In this document: positions 23,720 to 34,598 of the stretch, piece after piece | Numbering within the stretch: the stretch's first letter is position 1 | How the letters are laid out: the number at the start of each line of letters is the position of its first letter | Source of the DNA: Grammothele lineata | Lineage: Eukaryota > Basidiomycota > Agaricomycetes > Polyporales > Polyporaceae | Reading direction: 5' to 3' | DNA length: 64,000 nt | NCBI GenBank assembly: GCA_002150815.3 | Contig: NDFF03000013.1 | Coordinates: forward strand, 868,001 to 932,000 | Translations under genes and position numbers: made by a program | Notes under the pieces: generated by a model | What the model was told of the DNA's origin: nothing | What the model saw: only the letters and a program-made list of their open reading frames with translations | Database searches by the model: none

Positions 23720-25402
23720 GCGGCCGCAGCGAGCGCGTCGATCGTGCGTTCGGGCCGCTCGAGTCTTTCTGGCGTCGACGGCGGCTTGACGGAGAGACGG
23801 CGCAACCACGCGGGAGCCGGCGCACGTTCCTTCCTGAATGGGCGTCTATCCCTCACGGAGCGGGCGTATTTGGTGACCAGGATCCTGGGTAACTCGCACG
23901 GCCGACACCTCGCGAGTGGGCCTGGCACACGACCGCGAATTGCGAAGATCGGCAGTTGGAGCATGCACATGGCTGGGCCGATACCTAGAATATCCTGTGC
24001 TGAACAGCCTGGGGAGCATCATCGGGAGAAGAGGAGTTGACGCGGACGTGGCGGGAGAAGACTAGCGGCGCGCTGAGAGCAATACAATATATTAGTGTTA
24101 TACTCCGCGGGTGGAGTTAGTGCGATACTCTGTCAAGATTGAACCAGTCGGCGACCTCTCCGTGACACCGCTCAAAGACAGGGGGCAGCACCTGTGCGAC
24201 TAATTTTGAGCCAGGATGATCAGCTGTGCCATGTAAACTGTTCTTTATTAAGTACAATCAAACCATAATATACAGAAGACGCGTACTTGATGTATTCCAG
24301 GTCCTCCAGGGACTCATTGCTAAGTCAAGAACTGCTTCTTGTGCTTAAATGAGTCTTTGCTTGTACCTGGCGGGAGTATACGGCGGTTTCTCGTCTGGGA
24401 CCGTTGATAAAGAAGAATATGTTGAGACATCCAAGGCTCAAAAAGTTGAAATGATCGCACTACTGCAGTAGAAGCATCTTGTGGTCAGAGCCTTTTCGCA
24501 AGTCTGCAAACCTAGCCTAAAGAGCATGCGGCATACCGACAAGATAACAAAGAGACCCTGTGATGGTTATATGCACGAAGAAACCTCTGTTAAAAGGCAA
24601 TAGTTCTGCATCTTGTTGCTTGGGAGGGGTCTCAGCGTGGCTGGTCACTAAACGGTGGCACTGACAGTGACTATCAGTAGTAGTTTGAAGACGAGATAGG
24701 ACGGGAGTGAAAGCGCCTACAAGATTCCCGCCGCGGAAATTTCCGGAGCTTACCAAGACTTCTGGCGCTTGCCATCCAACAGGCCTGGCACTTCGGAGTG
24801 CCACCCACAAAAGCCCCACAACCATTCATATAGCGCACGCCATCCCCTCCCTTAGTAGTGCGCGGCATTGGTCTGCCTAAGTAATCCCCGCCGTGCGCAC
24901 TACGGACAAAGGGGACCGGCAGATGCCGGTACACGCTTGTCACGTGAGCTCAGCGAAGAGGCCATCACGGCAAAGATTCCCCGTGCATCTATGATGTATC
25001 GATTCCTTAGGGAATCAGAACTTGTAGGGTGACTACACCCGACCCGACCTACCGAGACCGGTCAGTGTTCGTGCGCGGATACCGTCTTATGATCTGAAGC
25101 GATCCACTAGCAGCTCCGACGCCGACTCATCGGGCTATCGGGTGAGCCTCAGGAGCTGCCGAAGGACTCCGTAAACTTGGCTGAAAAAGCTGGCTTGTTT
25201 CCAAGAGTAAGCTCACATGTTATCCACAGTGATTTCAATACCATGCCGTGAGGATGAGATGGTGACGTGTCGACCTGGCAGTGCTTCTGTTGCAGTGGAC
25301 GAGTCCGTGCCCTAGGCTGAAGAGGCCCACCAGTATAAAATGACCGGCCGTCGTGGTGCAGCTGCCCCTCAGCATCCCTAGTAGCCCTCTTTCGTGCACA
25401 AC
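23720..25402. other. Divergent intergenic region with SDR promoter
   Basis: About 1.7 kb between the phytase-like gene (-) and the SDR (+). No coding frame or RNA gene supported. The right end carries the TATA box of the SDR gene. Confidence 0.5.
25334..25340 (+). promoter_or_regulatory. TATA box of SDR gene
   Basis: TATAAAA lies 63 bases before the ATG at 25403 and is followed by a short CT-rich leader, a classic fungal core promoter layout. Confidence 0.6.
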
Positions 25403-26460
25403 ATGTCAGTTACATCTTACGCAATTGTCGGCGCATCTCGAGGCATTGGTCTTGAATATGTTCGTCAACTGGTGAGTCTCGTCATTCATTACTGCCATCA
25501 TGATACTGAAGGTTTGCGCTTTTTGGCCCCAGGCCGCACGACCGAACACCATCGTATTTGCCCTTGTCCGCAACAGTCGCACATCGACTCATCTTCAAGA
25601 TGCAGTCTCTAGTCTCAACAATGTTCATGTTGTTGACGCGGACGTTGCTGATCCAGACTCCATGGAGGTGAGCCGAGTCGTGGCACGGCCCAGTTACATG
25701 CGCGGCAGAACGATGAACTGAAACTGTACTGAAAGCGCGCCGCTAAGCAAATAGGCCAGATCTCTGGTGGCTCGTTAGACTGCTTGATACATAACGCGGC
25801 CCGCATGGACCCGGCTACCTTCTTCAAGGGGTTCGACGCATTGTGCGTTTCTTTAAATCCTCCTCAATGGACATTTGCTGATACTTCCCTAGCGAAAATA
25901 TGCAAGAGCTCGACGCCGACTTTATTGAAGCAGTGAGAATTTCTTCGCGTTTTGGCAGAGTTTCAGGGTATTGCTGACATACAGTTCAGTTTAAGATCAA
26001 CGCCCTTGGGGTAGTTCACAGCTTCCATGTTTTTCTCCCACTCCTCCGTGCCTCCTCCGCGCCGCTCAAGAAGGCCGTCGTCATCTCCACTGAGGGTGGC
26101 ACGGCGGATTTCGTGCGCATGACAGGCATGGCAGATGCAGCAGCATACGGGATGACCAAGGCCGCCTCCATCATCGCAGTGACCAAGTGGGCGGTCAAGC
26201 TGGCCGCGGAGCCGTTCACTGTCGTGAACGTCAGTCCCGGGCTCGTCGACACCTTGGACACCCAGGAGCTTGCTCGTGACCCAGCTGCACTTGCGGCAAT
26301 GAAGAAAGAGCTTCAGGCGTTCGTGGACGAGGGGCAACGGCGTGGCTTCCCAGTGCGCATGCTCACGCCCGCGGAATCGGTCGAGGTGCAGCTGAAGACG
26401 ATAGATGGTTTGACGAAGGAACAGAATGGATTGTTCCTGTCACCGACGCACGGGACGTGA
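25403..26460 (+). CDS. Short-chain dehydrogenase/reductase
   Basis: Cytosolic NAD(P)-dependent oxidoreductase of the classical SDR fold, closest in look to the C-factor/sniffer-like carbonyl reductases. Exons are 25403-25471, 25533-25667, 25736-25842, 25893-25932 and 25990-26460, giving 273 residues. The cofactor motif is GASRGIG (residues 10-16), NAA occurs in CLIHNAARM, the catalytic Ser is S150 (VVISTEGG), and the Tyr-x3-Lys pair is Y170/K174 (AYGMTK). VNVSPGLVDT follows at the usual place. The third exon starts at 25736 because this supplies RAAKQIGQISGG in phase. The substrate is not deducible, and the gene is not obviously part of a cluster. Confidence 0.92.
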
Positions 26461-26953
26461 TGGACGAGGCACGCGTGCTGTATCTGGAACACTGTAGTTG
26501 GGGGCTCCGGTCACGCTGTAGATGTAGACTCTAGTCAAGTAGAGGCTACTCAGCCAATGGCGTACCGGGCATCATAATTACGTAATACTTACTGCCGTTG
26601 TCAACGACCGGAATCATATAGGTATCAGTGCCACAGTCAAGTTGCGACCTTCTAGTACGACTCTTCGCCCATTGTGCGCCCTGGGGTCAACTTGGGGCTA
26701 TTGCTAATCCCTCTTTCCTCAATCAAGCGCGGTATATTGCGGCGCTATAATAGCTCGAAATTGCGCAACTTCTTCGGACGGTCACCTTCAGTTGTGTCAT
26801 GTGCAACATACATCCACGGTCCTGAGGAGGCTTCCCACCGTCTGACACATTCGATTCCCAGCTGTCCTTCTAAGCACCTCTTTGGCTCTCTGCGGGGACT
26901 TGTCTTGTCACTAGGTATCTAACCCTCATCACATTTACCAGGCGGCGGCAACG
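26461..26953. other. Intergenic region
   Basis: Contains the SDR 3' UTR and the promoter of the interrupted methyltransferase gene. A TATA-like CTATAATAG is near 26744. Nothing else seen. Confidence 0.5.
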
Positions 26954-27589
26954 ATGAACAACCCCGAGAGCGCTGTCGAGCCGGAGCTCATTCCTTCGCT
27001 TGATCCCACCCTCCTCACCTTGACAGAAGAGGAGCGAGCATTCCTTCGCGAGGCGATCTCGCCAGAAGAAGAAGTTTTCCGTGACCGGATTCTCGACTTG
27101 CAGAAACGGTGTGTCAAATTCGCCCTCCGAGAACATCTGTTTGATAGCTGATATCGTCGAGCCATTAGAGCGTAGTACGTCACGCATGCCAACCTAGGGA
27201 TATAATCGACATGATTAACAGAATGGTGTTACTTTGATCAGCGACAAATACCCATATCCTTGCATCCGCGCTTTCCACTTCGTCAATCTCATGATGTCGC
27301 GCAACGCCATATACCCGACTGTGCTCGAGGCGGGCAGGACTGGCCCCACCCTCTTCCTCGATCTTGGATGCTGTAGTACGTGCCGTCTTATCGTGCCAAA
27401 CGCTGTTGACAAACGTGGCTTTTCCAGTGGGAACGGATGTCCGCAAACTTGTGCGCGACGGTTATCCCGCTTCACGGGTCCTCGGATGTGACCTCCGCCA
27501 CGAATACATCGAGCTCGGCTACGAACTCTTCGGCGACAGCCCGGCCTCCAACCGCATTCGATTCTTCACCGGCAACATTTTCGATCTTT

Positions 27590-27597
27590 CGCCCAAC
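27590..27597. repeat. 8-bp target-site duplication, left
   Basis: CGCCCAAC, identical to the eight bases at 29360-29367 on the other side of the element. Confidence 0.9.
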
Positions 27598-29359
27598 CAG
27601 TGTTGGCACTGACCGGTCAATGACGGGGTCATAGACCGGTCAAGGTCAAACGGTCAAACGACGGGGCAATGCTTATTAATCATTGACCGGTCAACGGCAC
27701 GCTCGGCACCGTGTCATCAACATGACTGTACAGCACCCCAATGACCTTCACCTCCTCTGGAGGCCGACTTGGAGTCGCAGAACTTGAAGTTGCAGGTAGC
27801 TAGCAGCCTTAGAGTATGTTGAACGCCTGTACCTGTTCATGGCCAAGTTTAGGCAAGTGGAATAATTCGGAGCTGGAACGCTGGTCACTAAGACCAAGCC
27901 TGAGAGAGAGGCTGAGATGAAGAGGTTGCGGCTCGGATGGACGATGGGTACGCACAGGGGCGTGTAGTACAGTGTAACATACTCAAAATCCAACTACGAT
28001 GCTGAGAGGGAAAGGCGAAGTTGAGCAAAGCGAGACAAGACGAAAGCACGCGAGAGAGAATGTATGAGGGAGCAAGAAGCTGCCTTTCGAGGTCGCGAAC
28101 TACAACCTCAAATACGTCGAGACTGGCAAACATTGAAGAGCAAGAAAAGAATGAAACATGATAAACATACCCAACCTGTAAGGAAGGCGAAAATCTAGAA
28201 CAGAGGGTGAAGAAAGAGGGAGGATCGATGCGACGGCTCGGAGAGGGACTCATGCGGGGGTGGCTATATATGCGGCCCGGCTCTTCGGAGTGGGTTCAAT
28301 ACGTGAGTACGGCTCATGGGGCTACTAAAGGGCAAGTGTGTACCGTAGAAGGCAGCCTAAGTAGGAAAGAGGCATGGAAAGAATTGTAAACGTAGGAAGA
28401 ACACGACAAGGGGGATGCGCGAGCTCGACGAGCTCGGCCCGCAGAAACTCGAAGAGGCGCAGTGCGGCGCCGCCCAATATGCATTAGAATCTGGTCGAGG
28501 GAGCTTGAGCGTGGGGAGACTGCGCGCGCCGTCGAACAGCGTCGGAGATTCGTCGCTGCATGCTCTGGACTTGTTTTGAGGTGTTTCCAGTCTTACGCAG
28601 AGACCGGAGAGGCTGCGGCGGGCCCGCAAATGTCAGGCGTAGGTCAGATCGCGATTGACTCGGTGGTCGCGGTCGCGGGAACGTCCACGATGATGGCGAG
28701 GTCGCGTTCGCGTTCGTGTTCGTGTTCGCGGCCGTATTCGCGTTCGCGTTCACGTTCGCTTTCACGTTCGTGTTCACGCTTGCGATGACGGATAACGAAG
28801 AAAGCGTCGCGCCGAGTTGCACTGTCGTCCTTCCTGCAGCGCTCTTGTCTTCGCGTTGCTTCGCTCGCTCGTGATCTGCGTTTGTAGATTTGAGCTTGGC
28901 TCTGCCTACTTTGATACCTATGTTCGCGTCCCTTGACACGGCGAGCGCGAGCGTTTTGCATACTCCCTCATTAAACGACCGCTCGCCATCTAAGTTGGCC
29001 TTCTCTCCTCCGAGTCCCCGCGATTCAAACTTGACGAGCCCGTGATATTGTCCCTCGTGTCCCCTCTGATTGGGGCCCGGGGTCGACATTGTAAGCGAGT
29101 TATGGGAGAGGGCAGCTTCAAGTTCTCACCGGTGTCTGCTCGCCGAGCCTCGCTCTGCCACTTAATCCCAACAGCTATCTTCACGGTCTTTCAAGTCTTC
29201 CACTGCTGCCAAACTGCCGCTGCACAGAGCTTCGCCGGCGGCCCCACAGGTCATGTGCGCTTTGACCGGTCAATCGACCGGTCATTGACGGTAGTCAAGC
29301 TTGACCGGTCAAAACCTTTGACGCGTCAAAGGTCAATGACTTTGACGTCGCCAACACTG
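27598..29359. mobile_element. Non-autonomous hAT-like DNA transposon, 1762 bp
   Basis: The terminal inverted repeat CAGTGTTGGC/GCCAACACTG is a perfect 10-mer, flanked by an exact 8-bp target duplication (CGCCCAAC). Both features fit the hAT superfamily, whose ends start with CAG/TG-type bases. Subterminal regions carry repeated palindromic TTGACCGGTCAA words (27683-27694, 29262-29273, 29301-29312 and partial copies near 27610 and 27634), probable transposase binding sites. The interior shows no recognisable transposase, BED finger or hATC dimerisation region. It holds a CGTTCG-type short repeat (28701-28781) and a TATATATG promoter-like patch near 28265. It is therefore non-autonomous and would need a transposase encoded elsewhere. 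Confidence 0.85.
28701..28781. repeat. Imperfect hexanucleotide repeat (CGTTCG/CGTTCA)
   Basis: About 80 bases of tandem six-base units with changes mostly at one or two positions, inside the hAT-like element. On the minus strand it would read as Asn/Ala/Thr repeats, but no supported gene contains it. Confidence 0.7.
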
Positions 29360-29367
29360 CGCCCAAC
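29360..29367. repeat. 8-bp target-site duplication, right
   Basis: CGCCCAAC, exact copy of 27590-27597. The interrupted methyltransferase frame resumes directly after it with Pro-Val-Ser-Val. Confidence 0.9.
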
Positions 29368-30116
29368 CCGGTATCTGTTCCAGTAGAACTTTCAGACTCA
29401 GAGGCGGTGACGGACCTCGGGCAACTACGCGGCAGTCTGACGCACATCTACACGGGCGCGCTTTTTCACCTATTCGACGAGGAAACGCAACGTGCGCTCG
29501 CGCTGAGGCTCGCGGTTCTTCTCAAACGTGAGCCTGGCGCTGTGATTTTCGGACGGCACCAGGGTTTGGAGGAAGCTGGCATGATCGACGACCATCTCGG
29601 CCGGTGAGTCCGTTGATAGCACAAATCCACATTCACCTTGCTAACTCTTACTCGGCGAGGATAGGAATAGGTACGGCCACTCGGAGAAATCGTGGCCACT
29701 CCTTTGGAAGAGCGTGTTCGCGGAATTGGAAGGGGCAGCGTTTGCGGAGCGTGTTGTGGTACATGCCCAACTCACAGATGGCTTCCAGCGACACGTATTC
29801 CAGGCGAAAGGAATGACGCACATGCTATACTGGAGTGTCCAGATTGTATGAGTTGTATGATGAGGATTGGGCACAGCGGATAGAAAAATGTATTTGCTAA
29901 ATTCTCAGACGATAAGAAGGCCGTTCCGAGATATCCGGAAGATCAGAAACCTCTTTCAAGAAGATAGTATCCATAAGGCCGCATTTATGCCTTCTTGGCA
30001 AAATATACAGGTATAGCCGAGCACCCTTCCATAAAGATGATCCCCGTAATACATAGATGCCAAACCGTATGGATCATGGATGCGCTTCTGGGGAAACGCA
30101 CCCGTTCTTCAAGATT

Positions 30117-31572
30117 TCAGGGGACGATGACGGCACGGAAGCGTGCCCCAGCGTTGCACCGTTCGTACGCCTCCTGGGCCTTGTGCAGTGGGAAGCGCTC
30201 CACGACGGCCCTGACGCCCCGCGCGCGCACGAACGCGAAGCAGTCCTCCGTCTCCTTTGGCGAGCCGGCCGGCCAGCCCCGGATCGAGAGCCTCTTCACG
30301 AGCAACGACACTGTAACGCAGCCGTAGCCAGAATAGATCCTCGGTTAGCATGTACTGCTACCCGGCCCAACTGAGGGGTGAACCGCGACATCGAGCACAA
30401 GTACTCACGAGGAGAGATGTGCATCGGCGCGGGCTCCGCTGCGAGCACGAGGAGCGTGCCGCCGACGGCAAGTGAGTCGATAAGACTCTCGGTTGCGGCT
30501 GCATTCACCGCCGTAGCGACGACGACCTTTGCCCCCGCCCCGTCGGAGAGCTCACGGAGGGCGCTGACGGGGTCTGGGCCGACACCGCCGTTGGAGGTGG
30601 CGGAGGAGGGTTGAAAGGGAGTGTGTATGAAGGCGTCTGCCCCGAAGGCGAGAGCGGCGGGCTCCTTGGAGGCGTCCGTCGAGAGCGCGACGGTGCGGAA
30701 GCCCATGCTAGCGGAGAACTGGAGGGCGAGATGGCCGATGCCGCTAAAGATCGGAATAAGAGGACAGTGCATATAGTCAGCGTTCTAAGCACAGAGTACG
30801 GGGACGGGAGGATTTCTTACCCGATGCCTTGGATAGCGACTAGCTCGGGAGCGGAGATCGACATGCTGCGTAAGGCTTCTATTCAGACATTATGTCAGGT
30901 CTGGACATTTGAGAAACTAAGCATGGTGCACTCACGGAAGGCTGAAACTCCAGCGCATAGCATCGGTGCTGCCTCGGCGGGGTCTATGTCCTCCGGGACT
31001 GCAACAACAGCCTCAGACCTCAGGGTAACATACTCTCCATACCCTCCGTCCCAGTTGGAACCTAGCATCACCGTCAATCAGCAAAACCAAAAATCCCCTG
31101 CTCGAGCTATCCCAACGCACCCATGACAATGTGGTTCTCGCACGTAAGGAAGTCGCCGGCGCGGCAGCGCGTGCAGACGGAGCAGTGGCCGCCGTGCCAG
31201 CCCGCGCCGACGCGCTGGCCGACGCGCCACAGGCGCTCCTGACACGACACGGAGACCACGTCTCCGACGATCTCGTGGCCTGGCACGCGCGGGAAGGTGA
31301 TTGGCATAATCTCGTTTGCGCAGGCCTCGTCCCTATAGTAGGTAGGACCAGGAGGCGGTCATCGAGTCAGCGTCCTGGGGTAGAACAGGTAAAGCTGAAT
31401 AAAAGGAAAAGACTCACGTCCCGCACACGCCGCACGCGAGCACTTTGACGACGATCTCGCCTGCGCGGGGGTACCTCCACGGCACCTCGATCTTGCGGAG
31501 CACCCCGCCCGGCTCGAAGAGCGCATAGGCGGTGTACGAGGTTGGGTGCTGCATTACGACGGCGGGTGACAT
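30117..31572 (-). CDS. Zinc-type alcohol dehydrogenase (MDR family)
   Basis: Cytosolic NAD(P)-dependent alcohol/aldehyde oxidoreductase of the medium-chain zinc family. Exons (high to low) are 31418-31572, 31121-31332, 30936-31061, 30821-30878, 30409-30743 and 30117-30310, giving 359 residues. Catalytic zinc ligands are visible: C50 (CGVCGTD), H71 with E72 (PGHE) and a later Cys in PMLCAGVSAF. The structural zinc lobe is C102, C105, C108 and C116 (HCSVCTRCRAGDFLTC). The Rossmann glycine motif is GIGGIGHLALQF. The tail VERFPLHKAQEAYERC is typical. A TATATAAAAG lies about 75 bases upstream. The donor after the first exon was taken at AC|gtgagt to keep TDEACANE in phase. The physiological substrate is unknown. 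Confidence 0.93.
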
Positions 31573-32753
31573 TGTGGAGGGTAGGAGAAGTGTTGAGAGA
31601 TGTCGACAGAGGTGTTGGAATATGAGGATGAGCGATGCGCAGTGTCTTTTATATAGTTATGAGTTGACCATGCTCTCCGAATAGGATGACCGTGGTTTGC
31701 GGCGTGTGCGATGAAAAGTTGGGAGTCTCGGTTTGATTGACGAGAAAATAATCGGCCGCGGACCCGAGGGCTGACGATGAGAGAGAAAGGCTCGATGAGA
31801 GTTCGTGTCAGGTGGCACCATGGAGCAAGCAGACCTTGAGACCATTTATCATGGAGGCCTGTCAAAGGATATTTCGTCTTAGCGGCTAAAAGCATGGAGC
31901 TCTAGCAAACAAACCACGCTCCGCGATGAGAGACTGTTGCCGCAACACGGAGTTATCGAGGATAGCGCGGGCCGTTGGACCAGCTCTGTCGCGCAAAACC
32001 GAGTGTGCGTCAGTGAGGGGGCTATGGGACGTCCGATTTCTTGGGCGCGACTCACGCCTTGCAATCCATCGTGTCTTCTCATATGTGGATAGTGATCTGA
32101 GCGAATGCTAGGCGACCTAGTAGAGTAGACTCCAATCCGTTCGATACGCTTCAGTTCCGGTAAGGGGCTAAGGGTTGTCGTTATTCCGAACATGTTTTTG
32201 CGAGCGATATTGAGCAGCTCTAAAGCGTCCCGAGATCCGAACGCAATAGCCATCCTGTTGATATTGCGAGCAACTCGAGTTCCGCGCCGCCGCCGGGCGT
32301 TGAGTTGCACGTTGCACACCGCCGAGGCAATCACAAACTATCGCAGCCACAGCGCGAGCGCAGAAAGAGCCTTTCCATATGTGGAACTGCCTGGAGGATT
32401 TCACCCGAACGAGGGGGCGGCGCGGCTGAAGACGGCGTGCGGGGTGAGAAGCTGCACATGACGTGTCTTCGGTCGATGCAGGCCTCTTTCTCGGTTCCGC
32501 CACGAGCCGTCGCGATTGTCCGCAGAGAGACCGCGGGGCTCGGTTTCTTGTGATTCCTGACGTGACGGCGCTGGGCAGTATATCCACGAGCCTCGGGAGG
32601 AGTGTCGAGCCTTTTTCTCCGCGGAGTTGCCACATGCACAAAGATATAATGATAATCACAACCATGGCCTGTTTAATATCATCCAGGTCTGAGCGGAACA
32701 TAGCAGGGCCCCACATGAAGAACCGAAAAAGAAAAACGCAACATACGCGTCAC
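31573..32753. other. Intergenic region with ADH promoter
   Basis: TATATAAAAG (minus strand, 31646-31655) is the ADH core promoter. The remainder, to the 3' end of the HNH gene, has only short unsupported frames. No RNA gene or repeat recognised. Confidence 0.5.
31646..31655 (-). promoter_or_regulatory. TATA box of ADH gene
   Basis: TATATAAAAG on the minus strand, about 75 bases before the ADH start codon. Confidence 0.55.
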
Positions 32754-33993
32754 TCACACACGAACCAGCCCGATCGGCGTCACGGCCATCGAGGTTTCGC
32801 CCGTCCTGACCCCCTCAGAACCCCCATCCCCACCATCCTGCGTTAAACGGTGCTCGAAGAGCCTCTCCTCGAGCTCAAGCTCCAGGCGCTCCTTCCCCTC
32901 CTCGGTGCCCCACACGGCGTCGTCGGAGAGGTCGAACCGCCCCAAGCCGAATGTCCGCGCGTAGTCCCACTGCCGTTCCCCGGCGCCCTTGACGTGCTTG
33001 AGCAGACCCTGGCGGAAGTGGTCGCGGAGGAGCTGGTCGAGCGGGCGCGTCGTTGGATCGGCGATGTGGTCGAGGAGGAGAACGCGCCCGACGACGCGGT
33101 CCAGCCCGGGCACGAAAGCCGTGATACGGTAACCGTCCTGCAGGCGTCTTTGCATGAGCACGAGTGGACTGTGTCGGAGTATCATACGGAGGAACATACG
33201 TCGATGTCCACGCCGAACTGGTGGTCGCTCCATGGACCGTGCAGGTCTGCACTGAGTAGCAGGAGGTTTTGCACCGAGCCAATCTTCGAGAGCCCGCCCA
33301 TGAAGAGATTCGATGCCGTGTCGGTAATGAGTGCCCCGTCCCCCGCCGTGTCCCACTGAGTGTCGACGCGTCAAGACATAGCGCAAATTCAAGACACGCG
33401 AAAAGAGCTCACTTCTGACTCGTGCGCCCGGGGGAAGATGTGGGAGGCCTGCAGGTCACCCCACATTTGTCCGTAAACCATGCATTTTCCGTCTCGCGCG
33501 GAGATGCGAGGAAGACCTCTGCTCCCCTGTTGCGCCCGGACAGGCGTCGGCTGCCGTCGACGCGAGCGGGAGGATGTAAGGTCGATGTGCAAAGGGGAGT
33601 TGTCTGCGTGTATGTGACGCGTGGGTTGGCACGGCGAACGCAGCGGAACAGGGGTGAGAGGAGGGACTTGCCTGAAGCGAGGAGCGTGTATCTACCAGGC
33701 ATGACGACCGCGTCCGAGGGCAGATATCGCTCAGATTCAAACCGGTCCCCTCGCATAATAATCCATGTTTCTGTGGTTTCGAAGAGGACCGAGAGCCACC
33801 GGAAGAAGGTTGCCCATGTGGTTGTGCCGTACTGGAAAAATCCTGGACAGCGCTTACGTGAGTACTCGCGCGCATACACTGTACGCGAAGAGGACTGGAC
33901 GCTACCTGCCAGCACGTTCCCGTAGTAATCCAAAAGCACGACGTTGCGTTTGCTAGAGAGTATTGGGCGGGGAACAGCGCGCATAGAATGCAT
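32754..33993 (-). CDS. Basidiomycete HNH nuclease-domain protein
   Basis: Member of an expanded basidiomycete family with an HNH_2-type domain, probably metal-dependent nuclease-like; biological role unknown. Exons (high to low) are 33906-33993, 33672-33842, 33413-33603, 33200-33355 and 32754-33137, giving 329 residues. The N-terminal part has the family's VVLLDYYGNVLAG and RYTLLASG segments. The HNH core is ISARDGKCMVYGQMWGDLQA then SHIFPRAHE, with IGSVQNLLLLSADLHGPW and H in DHQFGVD. The C-part carries LLDHIADPTTRPLDQLLRDH and LLKHVKGAGE. Intron 2 uses a GC donor (CAG|GCAAGT). The start is the first ATG in frame, with a second ATG nine bases on. No transposon or phage context is seen. Confidence 0.87.
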
Positions 33994-34598
33994 GGAGGAG
34001 ACCGGGCGTAGGGGGGCGGGAGGAGGCAAAAGCCATGGTCGACCGTTCCCTGCTCTGCGAAATAGCGTTTATCCCGGGACGCGGCACAACCCCGCTTGAC
34101 AGCGGGACCAGATTGGGATAGGAGTTACGGCGCTGGGAGGGCCGCGCGGACCAGGCACGTTGCTCCCGATGCGGCCCCGCCAACGGAGCCCGGCCTCAGC
34201 GCGGACTGATGTCGGGCCGCAGTGGGATACCAAAAACGTGGGTGCGCGAGATAGGCTGCCATGGAGAGCACGGCGAGAGAGGAACTCGATGCAGGATGGC
34301 CACGATGCTGGCGAGCGAGGCAACCACCGCGGACGTCAAGTGAGGATGGCGTTCAGTACATACGTCACTCGCCGGCGGACACGGCGTGGCGGGCGGCCGG
34401 GCGCTCGGGGGCGGTCCGGACGTCCAACGCGTCCCGGGCGCTCGCTCTCGTACTTCCACGCCGACTGGCGTCTCCTCCCGTCCGACCTCGACGACGGTCG
34501 AGCATCCTCCTCCGGCCTCCGCAGCCTCTCCTCGCAGCCTCTGCGCTGCACACCTCCACATCTCTGTTTGCGACGATCTCTACCGCACACAGCTTGTC
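33994..34598. other. Divergent promoter between HNH and VHS-GAT genes
   Basis: About 600 GC-rich bases between divergent start codons. The right half is CT-rich before the VHS-GAT ATG. No other feature recognised. Confidence 0.5.

Larger units (their letters stand above)
26954..29851 (+). pseudogene. SAM-dependent methyltransferase gene split by a hAT-like insertion
   Basis: Basidiomycete class I SAM methyltransferase. Exons are 26954-27108, 27169-27174 (six bases), 27242-27375, 27428-27597, then, beyond the insertion, 29368-29603 and 29665-29851. The six-base exon links AAACG to CGACAAA as K-R-A-Y-D-K in front of YPYPCIRAFHF, a family hallmark. The SAM-binding motif is LDLGCCMG (D94-G100), followed by VLGCDLR, LRGSLTHIYTGALFHLFDEE and the C-terminal MLYWSVQIV. 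The insertion 27598-29359 falls after codon 155. Ignoring it and one 8-base target copy, the frame is open through 295 residues; as it stands, translation meets a TGA at 27610. Decay is otherwise absent, so the insertion is recent or polymorphic. Substrate unknown. Confidence 0.85.

Noticed and set aside
28484..29089. Minus-strand frame of about 200 codons inside the hAT-like element, considered as transposase
   Set aside because: It contains a hexanucleotide repeat and lacks BED-finger, RNase H-like or hATC features.
27598..29359. Idea that the inserted segment is a giant intron
   Set aside because: The ends are CAG...CTG rather than GT/GC...AG, and the inverted termini with target duplication fit a transposon.
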